Assembly (NCBI GenBank): GCA_019113125.1
Contig: DXIA01000133.1
Span: 1-6,923, forward strand
DNA: 6,923 nucleotides
Direction: 5' to 3'
Origin: Candidatus Pygmaiobacter gallistercoris
GTDB lineage: Bacteria > Bacillota > Clostridia > Oscillospirales > Ruminococcaceae
Position 1 is the stretch's first letter; each line of letters begins with the position of its first letter. Shown one piece after another: positions 1-6,384 of the stretch. Both the position numbers and the translations under genes were made by a program. Below the pieces are notes generated by a model, which saw only the letters and a list, made by a program, of their open reading frames with translations, was not told the origin of the DNA and did not search any database.

Positions 1-1504
1 AGTCCCGCCCCGCCTCGGTCAGGGTGAGCACCGGGCGGTCCCCCTCACTGCGCGCGAGCAGCCCCTGTTCGAGCAGCAGCGAGAAGAGCGCCCGCAGCTG
101 GTCCGGGCTCCAGTCCCGCAGCGCGCCGTGGGCCGCGGTGGAGACCAGCGGGCTGTGCAGCAGTTTCTCATTTCGCATCCCACGCAGCAGATCCATCCAG
201 GTGGTGATGCCGTAATGCCGACCGCAGCTGCCGATCGCCCGCAGTATGCAGGCAGCCGGGTCGGCGGCGTCCACCAGCTCGAACCCGGACAGGCAGACCG
301 AGCAGTTGCCGCAGTAGGGGGCGGGGTGCTCGCCGAAGTACCGCAGCAAAAACTCCCGCAGGCAGCGGTGGGAGGTGGCGTAGAAGGTCATCTGGCGCAG
401 CCGCTCGGCGTCCCGGCGGCGCAGCTGCTGCTGCATCTCGGGGGAGAGATCGGGGTTCGGCTCGGTCTGGTCGATCAGAAACTGATTGGTGATGACGTCC
501 CGCCCGCTGTAGAGCAGGATGCAGTCGGCGGGGGAACCGTCCCGCCCGGCGCGGCCGGCCTCCTGGTAGTAGCTCTCGATGTTCTTGGGCATGTTGTAGT
601 GGAGCACAAAGGAGACATTCGATTTGTCAATCCCCATCCCGAAGGCATTGGTCGCGACCATGATCCGGGCGCGGTCGTAGACGAAGGCGTCCTGGTTCTC
701 CCGCCGCTCCTCCGCCGAGAGCCCCGCGTGGTACCGCACCGCCGAAAAGCCGTCGCGGCAGAGCCGCTCGGTCACCTCCTCCACCGTCTTGCGGGTGAGG
801 CAGTAGAGGATGCCGCTTTTGTCTGGGTGGGTCTCGAGATAGTTGCGCACCGCGGTGTACTTGTCCGACGGGCTGAGCACCCCGAAATAGAGATTCGGCC
901 GGTCAAAGCCGGTGACCAGCACCTGCGGGTCCTGCAGCCCGAGCAGCCGGAGGATATCCTCTCGCACCTCATCGGTCGCAGTGGCGGTGAAGGCCCCTAC
1001 CACCGGGCGGCGGGGCAGGGTGGCGATGTAATCCGGGATGGTCAGGTAGCCCGGCCGGAAGTCCTGCCCCCACTGGGAGACACAGTGCGCCTCGTCGACG
1101 CAGACCATGCTGATCGGCTGTGCAGCCGAGAGGGAGAGAAAGGACTCGGTCATCAGCCGCTCGGGCGCGACATAGATGATCTTGTAGATCCCGGCGCGGG
1201 CGTTGTCGAGCGCCTTGTAGTACTGCCGCTCGGTGAGGGAAGAGTTGAGGTAGGCCGCCCGCACCCCCGACTGCACCAGCGCGCTGACCTGGTCCTTCAT
1301 CAGCGAGATGAGGGGGGAGACCACGACGGTGATACCCGGCAGCATCAGTGCCGGCAGCTGATAGCAGATCGATTTGCCTGCGCCGGTCGGCATGATGCCC
1401 AGCACGTCCCGCCCGGCGAGCAGGCTGTCGATCAGGCTGCGCTGGCCGGGGCGAAAATCGGGATAGCCGAAGACCTCCCGCAGAAGCTGTTGTTGTTGAT
1501 CCAT
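1..1504 (-). CDS. recQ: ATP-dependent DNA helicase RecQ (3' end cut by window edge)
   Basis: RecQ unwinds DNA 3'->5' using ATP during recombinational repair and replication-fork processing. The 501 visible residues contain, in order: the RecQ motif 0 (FGYPDFRPGQ, about 12-21), Walker A MPTGAGKS (38-45, Lys44), the DEAH box (137-140) followed by CVSQWGQDFRP, the AFTATA motif, motif VI QEAGRAGRDG (314-323), and a zinc site C-x16-C-x2-C-x2-C at Cys381/398/401/404, which is the spacing of the RecQ zinc-binding domain. After it comes most of a winged-helix RQC domain. Full-length bacterial RecQ is usually about 590-610 residues, so roughly 100 residues, including any HRDC domain, lie outside the window; this is not a real truncation. 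The ATG start is supported by GAGGGAG seven bases upstream. It is the last visible gene of a pyk-luxS-recQ run, 66 bases after luxS. Confidence 0.96.
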   Translation of the reverse strand, partial: MDQQQQLLREVFGYPDFRPGQRSLIDSLLAGRDVLGIMPTGAGKSICYQLPALMLPGITVVVSPLISLMKDQVSALVQSGVRAAYLNSSLTERQYYKALDNARAGIYKIIYVAPERLMTESFLSLSAAQPISMVCVDEAHCVSQWGQDFRPGYLTIPDYIATLPRRPVVGAFTATATDEVREDILRLLGLQDPQVLVTGFDRPNLYFGVLSPSDKYTAVRNYLETHPDKSGILYCLTRKTVEEVTERLCRDGFSAVRYHAGLSAEERRENQDAFVYDRARIMVATNAFGMGIDKSNVSFVLHYNMPKNIESYYQEAGRAGRDGSPADCILLYSGRDVITNQFLIDQTEPNPDLSPEMQQQLRRRDAERLRQMTFYATSHRCLREFLLRYFGEHPAPYCGNCSVCLSGFELVDAADPAACILRAIGSCGRHYGITTWMDLLRGMRNEKLLHSPLVSTAAHGALRDWSPDQLRALFSLLLEQGLLARSEGDRPVLTLTEAGRD

Positions 1505-1524
1505 GAAAAAACTCCCTCAGAATG

Positions 1525-1557
1525 CGGCCGCCGGAGCGCTGTGCGCCCCGGCGGCCG
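1525..1557. terminator. Strong GC-rich hairpin between luxS and recQ (terminator or attenuator)
   Basis: Positions 1525-1539 pair with 1543-1557 around a three-base loop (1540-1542). Read on the plus strand, the stem has one A-C mismatch (1535/1547) and is followed four bases later by seven Ts (1562-1568), a textbook intrinsic-terminator layout. But both flanking genes are on the minus strand. In minus-strand RNA the mismatch becomes a G-U pair, so the stem is unbroken. There it is preceded by A7 and followed, 12 bases on, by U6 (1511-1506), with the recQ Shine-Dalgarno (1518-1512) in between. It could reduce read-through from luxS into recQ, protect the luxS mRNA end, or stop antisense transcripts. 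The structure is seen; its direction and role are inferred. Confidence 0.55.
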
Positions 1558-1570
1558 GATCTTTTTTTGT

Positions 1571-2050
1571 TTAGTGGGTGTAGCTGAGGTCGGCGGGTGT
1601 CCAGTTGGCGAGGACGGCGCACATATCCCTTGCGACCTCCCGCGCACCGGGCAGGTCATGGTCGCGGTAGTTGCCGCACTCCGCCTCATGGCTGCCGGGG
1701 ATCTCCCCGTCAAACTGCGCGATGAAGGCGAAACTCTCCCGCACCAGGTCGATCGCCTCCTGCTGGGTGAGCCCCCGCACCAGCAGGTAGAACCCGGTGC
1801 GGCAGCCCATCGGCCCGACATAGATCACCCCGTCCTTGTAGCGGGAGTTGCGGGCATAGGTGGCAAACAGATGCTCAAAGGTGTGCATCGCCCCGCAGGA
1901 GAGATAATCCCCCTGGTTGGGCCGTTTCATCCGGATGTCGTAGGTCACGACATCCCCGTCGATCCGGGAGGTGTACATCCCCTTCTGCAGCTTGGTGTGG
2001 TCGACGGTAAAACTTGCGATCTTCTGAAAATTTTCAGCAGTGGGCTCCAT
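1571..2050 (-). CDS. luxS: S-ribosylhomocysteine lyase LuxS (AI-2 synthase)
   Basis: LuxS is a cytoplasmic metalloenzyme of the activated methyl cycle. It splits S-ribosylhomocysteine into homocysteine and 4,5-dihydroxy-2,3-pentanedione, the precursor of the AI-2 signal. The 159-residue product has the family's usual length. Metal ligands are visible as His56 and His60 in HTFEHL, with the catalytic Glu59 between them, and Cys125 in AECGNY. The catalytic cysteine is Cys83 in PMGCRTGF. These correspond to His54, Glu57, His58, Cys84 and Cys126 of the Bacillus enzyme, so the site looks complete. A TTG lies directly before the ATG, but AAGGGA is five bases from the ATG and only two from the TTG, so I chose the ATG. 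It lies 23 bases after pyk. No pfs/mtn, methionine or cysteine gene is adjacent, and no promoter of its own is evident in the short gap. Confidence 0.97.
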   Translation of the reverse strand: MEPTAENFQKIASFTVDHTKLQKGMYTSRIDGDVVTYDIRMKRPNQGDYLSCGAMHTFEHLFATYARNSRYKDGVIYVGPMGCRTGFYLLVRGLTQQEAIDLVRESFAFIAQFDGEIPGSHEAECGNYRDHDLPGAREVARDMCAVLANWTPADLSYTH

Positions 2051-2055
2051 CAAAA

Positions 2056-2061
2056 TCCCTT
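2056..2061 (-). promoter_or_regulatory. luxS ribosome binding site
   Basis: AAGGGA on the minus strand, five bases before the ATG at 2050. It favours this ATG over the adjoining TTG at 2053. The site lies within the 23-base gap after the pyk stop codon, which fits translation of luxS from a shared transcript. Confidence 0.75.
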
Positions 2062-2073
2062 CTTTTGAGAAAA

Positions 2074-3819
2074 TTATTCCGGCATCGCGCGGATCAGCCC
2101 GCGCTCGGCGTCGACGACCACCTTCATGCCGTCCTTGAGGCGGCGGGTGGCGCCGATCGCCCCGACGATGACCGGCTTATCCAGCGTCAGCCCGACGATG
2201 GCGGCGTGGCTGTTGAGCCCCGGCTCCTCCGCGATGATCGCGGTGGCCCGTTTCATCACGTCGAGGATCGCATTGGTGGTCGAGGGCAGCACCAGCACGT
2301 CTCCGTTGCGGAACTTCGAGCGCACATCCGCCGCCGAGCGGCAGACGCAGACCCGGCCAGCGCCGATCAGCTTTCCGACCCCGGCGCCCGAGAGCAGCGA
2401 GGCGCCGACGAGATGCGCCTTGATCATATTGGTGGTGCCCGAGACCCCGACCGGCACCCCGGCGGTGATGACCGCCATGTCCCCCTCTCGCAGATAACCG
2501 GCCTTCTGGGCCAGGTTCGCCGAGGTCTCGATCAGCTCGTCGGTCGTCTTGACGATCGGCATCACCAGCGGCACGATGCCCCAGGAGAGACTCAGGTGCC
2601 GGTAGGTCTGCTCGGTGGTCACACAGGCGATGATCGGCGTGGTGGGGCGGTATTTGCAGAGCAGCCGGGCGGTCTGCCCGCTCTTCGAGACGGTGACGAT
2701 CGCCTTGGCGTGGATGTCCATCGCGGTGGTGCAGGCGGCGTGGGCCATCGCGTCGGTCACCCCCATGTGGTCGTCCAGCCCGCGGTTGCGCAGCCGCTTG
2801 TCATAGTTGATGTCGCTCTCGGTCCGCTCGGCGATCGCGGACATCGTCCGCACCGCCTCGACCGGGTATTTGCCGGCCGCCGTCTCCCCCGAGAGCATGA
2901 TCGCCGAGGTGCCGTCGTAGATCGCGTTGGCGACGTCGGTGATCTCGGCACGGGTGGGGCGGGGGTGGGAGATCATCGACTCGAGCATCTGGGTCGCGGT
3001 GATGACCGGCTTGCCGCTGCTGTAACAGTGCAGGATGATGTTCTTCTGGATGATCGGGATCTCGGTGAAATCGATCTCGACCCCCATGTCCCCGCGGGCG
3101 ATCATCACCCCGTCCGAGACCGCGAGGATCTCCTCGATGTTCTGTACCCCCTCCCGGTTCTCGATCTTGGCGATGATCCGGATGTGGTCGCACTTGTGCC
3201 GGTCGAGCAGCTCCCGGATGTCCAGCACGTCCCGTGCGCAGCGGGTGAAGGAGGCGGCGATGAAGTCGAACCCGTTTTCGATGCCGAAGACGATGTCCTT
3301 TTCATCCTGTTTGCTCAGATAGGGCATCGAGAGCCGGACCCCCGGCACATTGACGCTCTTGCGGTCCGAAATCGGGCCGCTGTTGAGCACCCGGCAGCGG
3401 ATGTCGGTCGCGTCGACCGATTCCACCGTCAGCGCGATCAGGCCGTCATCCAGCAGCAGCCGGGTGCCGGGGGTGACGTCCTGCGGCAGGTCGCGGTAGC
3501 TGACCGAGCAGATCTCGGCGGTCCCCTCCACCTCCCGGGTGGTGAGGGTGAAGATGGAATCCTTTTCGAGGAAGACCTTGCCCTGTGCAAATTTCCGCAG
3601 CCGGATCTCAGGCCCCTTGGTGTCGAGCAGGGCGGCGATCGGCAGATTGAGTTCCTCCCGGACACGGCGCAGCATGTTCAGCCGGTTGAGATGATCCTCA
3701 TAGCTGCCGTGGGAAAAGTTGAACCGGGCGACATTCATCCCCGCGAGGATCATTTGCCGCAAAGTCTCCTCCGAGTCGGTTGCGGGTCCAAGGGTGCAGA
3801 TAATCTTTGTCTTCCGCAA
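2074..3819 (-). CDS. pyk: Pyruvate kinase with C-terminal PEP-utiliser domain
   Basis: Pyruvate kinase transfers phosphate from phosphoenolpyruvate to ADP, the last ATP-yielding step of glycolysis, in the cytoplasm. The 581-residue product matches the longer Firmicutes form (about 585 in Bacillus). Visible sites: Arg32, Asn34 and Ser36 in VARFNFSHGS; LDTKGPEIR (65-73) with Asp66 and Glu71; a B domain at about 75-170; the catalytic lysine Lys218 and metal ligand Glu220 in IIAKIENREG; metal ligand Asp244 in MIARGDMGVE; and ITATQMLESM. The extra C-terminal domain carries GLNSHAAIVGL with His538, like the mobile PEP-utiliser domain of PPDK and Enzyme I. The start is TTG at 3819, set by AAAAGGAGG seven bases upstream and by the family N-terminus (RKTKIICTLGPA) directly after it; the frame stays open upstream but antisense to deoB. 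It heads the pyk-luxS-recQ run and is divergent from deoB. Confidence 0.97.
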   Translation of the reverse strand: MRKTKIICTLGPATDSEETLRQMILAGMNVARFNFSHGSYEDHLNRLNMLRRVREELNLPIAALLDTKGPEIRLRKFAQGKVFLEKDSIFTLTTREVEGTAEICSVSYRDLPQDVTPGTRLLLDDGLIALTVESVDATDIRCRVLNSGPISDRKSVNVPGVRLSMPYLSKQDEKDIVFGIENGFDFIAASFTRCARDVLDIRELLDRHKCDHIRIIAKIENREGVQNIEEILAVSDGVMIARGDMGVEIDFTEIPIIQKNIILHCYSSGKPVITATQMLESMISHPRPTRAEITDVANAIYDGTSAIMLSGETAAGKYPVEAVRTMSAIAERTESDINYDKRLRNRGLDDHMGVTDAMAHAACTTAMDIHAKAIVTVSKSGQTARLLCKYRPTTPIIACVTTEQTYRHLSLSWGIVPLVMPIVKTTDELIETSANLAQKAGYLREGDMAVITAGVPVGVSGTTNMIKAHLVGASLLSGAGVGKLIGAGRVCVCRSAADVRSKFRNGDVLVLPSTTNAILDVMKRATAIIAEEPGLNSHAAIVGLTLDKPVIVGAIGATRRLKDGMKVVVDAERGLIRAMPE

Positions 3820-3826
3820 GGTAAGT

Positions 3827-3835
3827 CCTCCTTTT
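3827..3835 (-). promoter_or_regulatory. pyk ribosome binding site fixing a TTG start
   Basis: AAAAGGAGG on the minus strand, seven bases before TTG at 3819. It is close to the ideal anti-16S match. No ATG or GTG sits at a better distance, and the next in-frame Met (residue 23) falls after conserved pyruvate kinase sequence, so this site decides the start. Confidence 0.9.
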
Positions 3836-3861
3836 ATGAAACTTTTTTTGCAATCAGAGTT

Positions 3862-3890
3862 ATTATACACGATTCGGATGAATTTGCATA
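3862..3890 (-). promoter_or_regulatory. Candidate sigma-A promoter for pyk (and probably luxS, recQ)
   Basis: On the minus strand a perfect -10 TATAAT (3867-3862) is preceded, with a 17-base spacer, by TATGCA (3890-3885), which matches three of six -35 consensus bases. Transcription would begin near 3855, giving a leader of about 36 bases before the TTG codon. The surrounding DNA is AT-rich. The weak -35 suggests dependence on an activator or another determinant, but no operator could be identified. Confidence 0.65.
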
Positions 3891-3937
3891 CCGGTTTCAC
3901 AATCTTTACATGCCAAAAATGACGATGAAAAGGCGAT

Positions 3938-3966
3938 TGTTTTTGCCGTCCCCTGTGTGGTATAAT
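3938..3966 (+). promoter_or_regulatory. Candidate extended -10 promoter for deoB
   Basis: A perfect -10 TATAAT (3961-3966) is preceded by TGG, making the extended -10 form TGnTATAAT. TTGTTT (3938-3943) stands 17 bases upstream and matches three of six -35 bases. The start would be near 3973, giving a leader of about 43 bases. The -10 boxes of this promoter and the divergent pyk promoter are about 94 bases apart, close enough for a shared regulator. Confidence 0.72.
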
Positions 3967-4015
3967 AAATGCACTGGAAAGAAACATTCTGGACAGACAG
4001 GAGTGTAAAACAAGT

Positions 4016-5191
4016 ATGGAAAAAAGAGTTTTTGTTGTCGTGCTGGACAGCTTTGGCATCGGCGCCGAGCCGGATGCCGCGGCGTTCGGCGATGAGGGGA
4101 CCAACACGCTGGGCGCGATCGCCGGCCATCCCAACTTTAATTGCCCGAACATGACCAAGATGGGCCTGTTCAACATCGATGGAGTCGAGGGTGCGAAGTG
4201 CGACGCCCCCGTCGGCGCCTATGCCCGCCTGCAGGAGCAGAGCATGGGCAAGGATACCACCATCGGCCACTGGGAGATCGCGGGTGTCGTCAGCCCCAAG
4301 CCGCTGCCGACCTTCCCCGACGGATTCCCCGATGAGGTCATCGCTGAATTTGAGCAGAAGACCGGCCATAAGGTGCTCTGCAACAAGCCCTATTCCGGCA
4401 CCCAGGTGCTCAAGGACTACGGCGAGCAGGCGATGGCGGAGGATGCCCTGATCGTCTACACCAGCGCGGACAGCGTGTTCCAGGTGGCGGCGAACGAGGA
4501 GCTGGTTCCGGTGCCCGAGCTCTATCGCTACTGCGAGATCGCCCGCGAGATGCTCAAGGGCGAGTACGGCGTCGGCCGGGTCATCGCCCGCCCGTTCCTG
4601 GGCAAGACCGCGGACACCTTCTACCGCACCACAAACCGGCACGACCTGAGCCTCAAGCCGCCCCGCGCCACCATGCTGGACCTGCTCAAGGGCGCCGGCA
4701 AGGATGTCATCGCGGTCGGCAAGATCTTCGACATCTTCGACGGCGAGGGTGTGACCGAGAAGATCAAGACCACCGGCAACACCAACGGCATCGCCTTCAC
4801 CAAGGCGCTGCAGACTCGCGACTTTGACGGTCTGGCCTTTGTGAACCTGGTCGACTTCGACATGCTTTACGGTCACCGCCGCGACGTCGCCGGCTATGCC
4901 GCCGCCGCGACCGAGTTCGACAACTTCCTCACCGACTTCATCCCCGGCATGCGGGAGGACGATCTCCTGATCGTCACCGCCGACCACGGCTGCGATCCCT
5001 CCTACACCAAGACCACCGACCATACCCGCGAGTATGTGCCGATGCTGGTCTGCGGCAAGAAGGTCAAGGCCGGGGTCAACCTGGGCACCAAGCTCTGCTT
5101 TGGCACCATCGCGAAGACGGTCTGCGAGTACCTCGGCGTCGACGCGAGCTCGCTGGACGGCGAGAGCGTGCTGGGCGAGATCATGGCGTAA
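4016..5191 (+). CDS. deoB: Phosphopentomutase DeoB
   Basis: DeoB interconverts ribose-1-phosphate or deoxyribose-1-phosphate and the 5-phosphates, linking nucleoside breakdown to pentose phosphate and glycolytic metabolism in the cytoplasm. At 391 residues it has the usual length. It belongs to the alkaline phosphatase superfamily, and its two-metal site is visible: Asp11 in LDSFGIG, Asp282 and His287 in VDFDMLYGHRRD, Asp323 and His324 in TADHG, and His336 in TDHTREYVP. The phosphorylated nucleophile should be Thr81 in KDTTIGHWE, by analogy with Thr85 of the Bacillus cereus enzyme. NKPYSGT and RVIARPF are further family motifs. AGGAG lies 12 bases before the ATG, a rather long spacing, but the N-terminus fits the family. 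It appears monocistronic: its own promoter lies upstream and a terminator follows 25 bases after the stop. The usual partners (pdp, punA, deoC) are not adjacent. Confidence 0.97.
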   Translation: MEKRVFVVVLDSFGIGAEPDAAAFGDEGTNTLGAIAGHPNFNCPNMTKMGLFNIDGVEGAKCDAPVGAYARLQEQSMGKDTTIGHWEIAGVVSPKPLPTFPDGFPDEVIAEFEQKTGHKVLCNKPYSGTQVLKDYGEQAMAEDALIVYTSADSVFQVAANEELVPVPELYRYCEIAREMLKGEYGVGRVIARPFLGKTADTFYRTTNRHDLSLKPPRATMLDLLKGAGKDVIAVGKIFDIFDGEGVTEKIKTTGNTNGIAFTKALQTRDFDGLAFVNLVDFDMLYGHRRDVAGYAAAATEFDNFLTDFIPGMREDDLLIVTADHGCDPSYTKTTDHTREYVPMLVCGKKVKAGVNLGTKLCFGTIAKTVCEYLGVDASSLDGESVLGEIMA

Positions 5192-5208
5192 CACAAGCTT
5201 TACAGCAT

Positions 5209-5255
5209 AAAAAATGCGGGGCAGTCATCTACAGATGACTGCCTCGTCTTTTTTT
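5209..5255. terminator. Bidirectional intrinsic terminator between deoB and the XRE gene
   Basis: A nine-pair perfect stem (5221-5229 with 5234-5242, loop TACA) extends outward to 5217/5246 with one G-T wobble. Seven Ts follow on the plus strand (5249-5255), and six As precede it (5209-5214), which give a U-run on the minus strand. It therefore can end both the deoB transcript and the convergent transcript whose gene stops at 5268. Confidence 0.88.
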
Positions 5256-5267
5256 GCATCAGAGCGG

Positions 5268-6266
5268 TCAGCGCCCTCTGCGGACCAGCCCCGCAATGCC
5301 GAGCACGACGCCGTAAAAGACCGCCGCGACCGGCCAGATGATCCAGCTGCGGTGCCAGTTCATGAAGTAAAAGCTCACCGCAAGGTAGACCGCGGTGACG
5401 GCGCACCAGTAGATCACCGCAAGGGGTTCCGACTGTTTTGTCTCAAACTTCTTTTCCCGGGTGAAGTCCCCCTCCTCGAGCAGCCGCAGAAACCCGCCCT
5501 GAATGCAGCAGCTGCGCACCAGCAGAAAGACCCCGCCCGCGACCAGCACAAAGAGCAGCAGCACCCCGATGACGACGGCCATGCCGTCCTCCGACAGCGC
5601 GGCCGAGACCAGCAGCGGGATCACCGAGAGGATGCAGAGCGAGACCCCGGCGACCAGCGAGACGGCGTGGGTGGGGGCGTAGGCGTCCCGCTGCTTTTTG
5701 ACGATGCCGGACACCCCGTAGGCGAGCTCAAAGGGCTCCTTGTCAAGAAATTCGTACTGCTCGAGCGGGCGGCCGAAGAGCAGAAACAGCGCGACCGCCG
5801 CCGCGACCATCACAAAGAGGACCGGCAGGCCGACCCCGACCGCCACCGCCTCGGGCAGCGCGTAGCCCCCCTCCTTGTCCGAGAGCGCCCCGAACAGGAT
5901 CAGCAGGGTGGGGGAGAGGATGCAGAGCGCCACCCCGAGGGCGATCTTGCCCGATGCACGGCGGACAAGAGAGAGGTATTCGTTCGCCTCGGCAAGGGTG
6001 AAGACCCGCACCGGATCCGACGCGTCCACGGCGGATCCGGGTTGCTCCGGTTCGGGCGGAGAGAGCTCTTCAGAATCCTTGAGCAGAAAATCGGTGCTCA
6101 CCCCGAACAGGCTGCTCAGTTTCAGAATCTTGTCGAGATCCGGAATTGAGGCGCCGCTCTCCCATTTTGAGACCGATTGCCGGGAGACCCCAAGCTGTCC
6201 GGCGAGCTCCTCCTGAGACCAGCCGTTTTTCTTTCTCAGTTCGATTAGCTTATCTGCGAGTATCAT
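5268..6266 (-). CDS. XRE-family helix-turn-helix regulator with six-segment membrane domain
   Basis: The N-terminus (about 1-62) is a Cro/CI-type HTH_3 domain: SQEELAGQLGVSRQSVSKWE forms the helix-turn-helix at 17-36, followed by IPDLDKILKLSSLFGVSTDFLL. A proline- and acid-rich linker follows (about 64-85). The rest is membrane-like, with hydrophobic stretches near 108-128, 139-165, 202-224, 230-250, 282-302 and 307-328. The first two pairs look like an internal duplication: GVALCILSPTLLILFGALSD (111-130) resembles GVSLCILSVIPLLVSAALSE (207-226), and each is followed by a second Val/Leu-rich helix. Proteins of this build are common in Clostridia and usually annotated only as HTH-domain proteins; signal and targets are not established. 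It is probably a membrane-anchored DNA-binding protein. AGGAGG lies seven bases before the ATG. It faces deoB across a shared terminator, and lies 118 bases downstream of the flavodoxin-like gene on the same strand. Confidence 0.93.
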   Translation of the reverse strand: MILADKLIELRKKNGWSQEELAGQLGVSRQSVSKWESGASIPDLDKILKLSSLFGVSTDFLLKDSEELSPPEPEQPGSAVDASDPVRVFTLAEANEYLSLVRRASGKIALGVALCILSPTLLILFGALSDKEGGYALPEAVAVGVGLPVLFVMVAAAVALFLLFGRPLEQYEFLDKEPFELAYGVSGIVKKQRDAYAPTHAVSLVAGVSLCILSVIPLLVSAALSEDGMAVVIGVLLLFVLVAGGVFLLVRSCCIQGGFLRLLEEGDFTREKKFETKQSEPLAVIYWCAVTAVYLAVSFYFMNWHRSWIIWPVAAVFYGVVLGIAGLVRRGR

Positions 6267-6300
6267 GCTGTTTCCTCCTGCCGTGTTGTTGTCTGGCTCA

Positions 6301-6329
6301 AGGATACCAGAATCGCCCCGTGCAGCCCA
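6301..6329 (-). promoter_or_regulatory. Weak candidate promoter for the XRE gene
   Basis: On the minus strand TGG precedes TATCCT (6306-6301), an extended -10 form with four of six -10 matches; TGGGCT (6329-6324), 17 bases upstream, matches three of six -35 bases. A perfect TTGACA (6354-6349) lies further upstream, but nothing like a -10 is found 16-18 bases after it, so it may be chance or use an unusual spacing. Read-through from the flavodoxin-like gene is also possible, since no clear terminator separates the two. Confidence 0.35.
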
Positions 6330-6364
6330 CCAAGCCGGCTTGGAAATTTGTCAACCGGCGGTTG
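6330..6364. promoter_or_regulatory. Two related palindromes upstream of the XRE gene (candidate operators)
   Basis: CCAAGCCGGCTTGG (6330-6343) is a perfect 14-base palindrome. CAACCGGCGGTTG (6352-6364) is a palindrome with six-base arms around a central G. Both have CAA...TTG ends and a CCGG-containing core, and their centres are about 21.5 bases apart, near two helical turns. The second overlaps the TTGACA at 6349-6354. XRE regulators commonly bind paired palindromes near their own promoters, so autoregulation is a reasonable guess. Part of the similarity could come from the GC-rich composition. Confidence 0.45.
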
Positions 6365-6384
6365 CAAAAGGAAAAAACGGCGGT

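Noticed and set aside
1..1504. Apparent loss of the RecQ HRDC domain
   Set aside because: The frame is still open at position 1, so the missing C-terminus is due to the window edge.
128..2068. A 646-codon plus-strand open frame across recQ and luxS
   Set aside because: It is codon-aligned antisense to both genes. Stops in that frame need TTA, CTA or TCA codons in the real genes, which this G/C-third-position usage avoids. Its protein is rich in Gly, His, Arg and Val and resembles no family.
2014..4008. A 664-codon plus-strand open frame opposite pyk
   Set aside because: Same codon-aligned antisense effect; the minus strand encodes an unmistakable pyruvate kinase.
3969..4154. Small plus-strand open frame beginning in the deoB leader
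   Set aside because: Overlaps the deoB start in another frame, has no ribosome binding site of its own, and its sequence is a frame shadow of deoB.
3820..4176. N-terminal extension of pyruvate kinase by about 119 codons
   Set aside because: The extension is antisense to deoB and crosses both promoters. The family N-terminus begins right at the TTG at 3819, which has its own ribosome binding site.
3863..5194. A 443-codon minus-strand open frame opposite deoB
   Set aside because: Codon-aligned antisense of deoB with low-complexity composition; DeoB catalytic motifs are complete on the plus strand.
5214..6149. A 311-codon plus-strand open frame opposite the XRE gene
   Set aside because: Begins inside the terminator hairpin, is Asp/Arg/Gln-rich and antisense to a gene with a clear HTH domain and Shine-Dalgarno site.
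6349..6354. Perfect TTGACA as -35 of the XRE gene
   Set aside because: No acceptable -10 occurs 16-18 bases downstream on the minus strand, so it was not called as a promoter; it overlaps one of the palindromes.
6366..6384. Intrinsic terminator of the flavodoxin-like gene
   Set aside because: There is a U-rich run after the stop on the minus strand, but I found no convincing stem directly before it.
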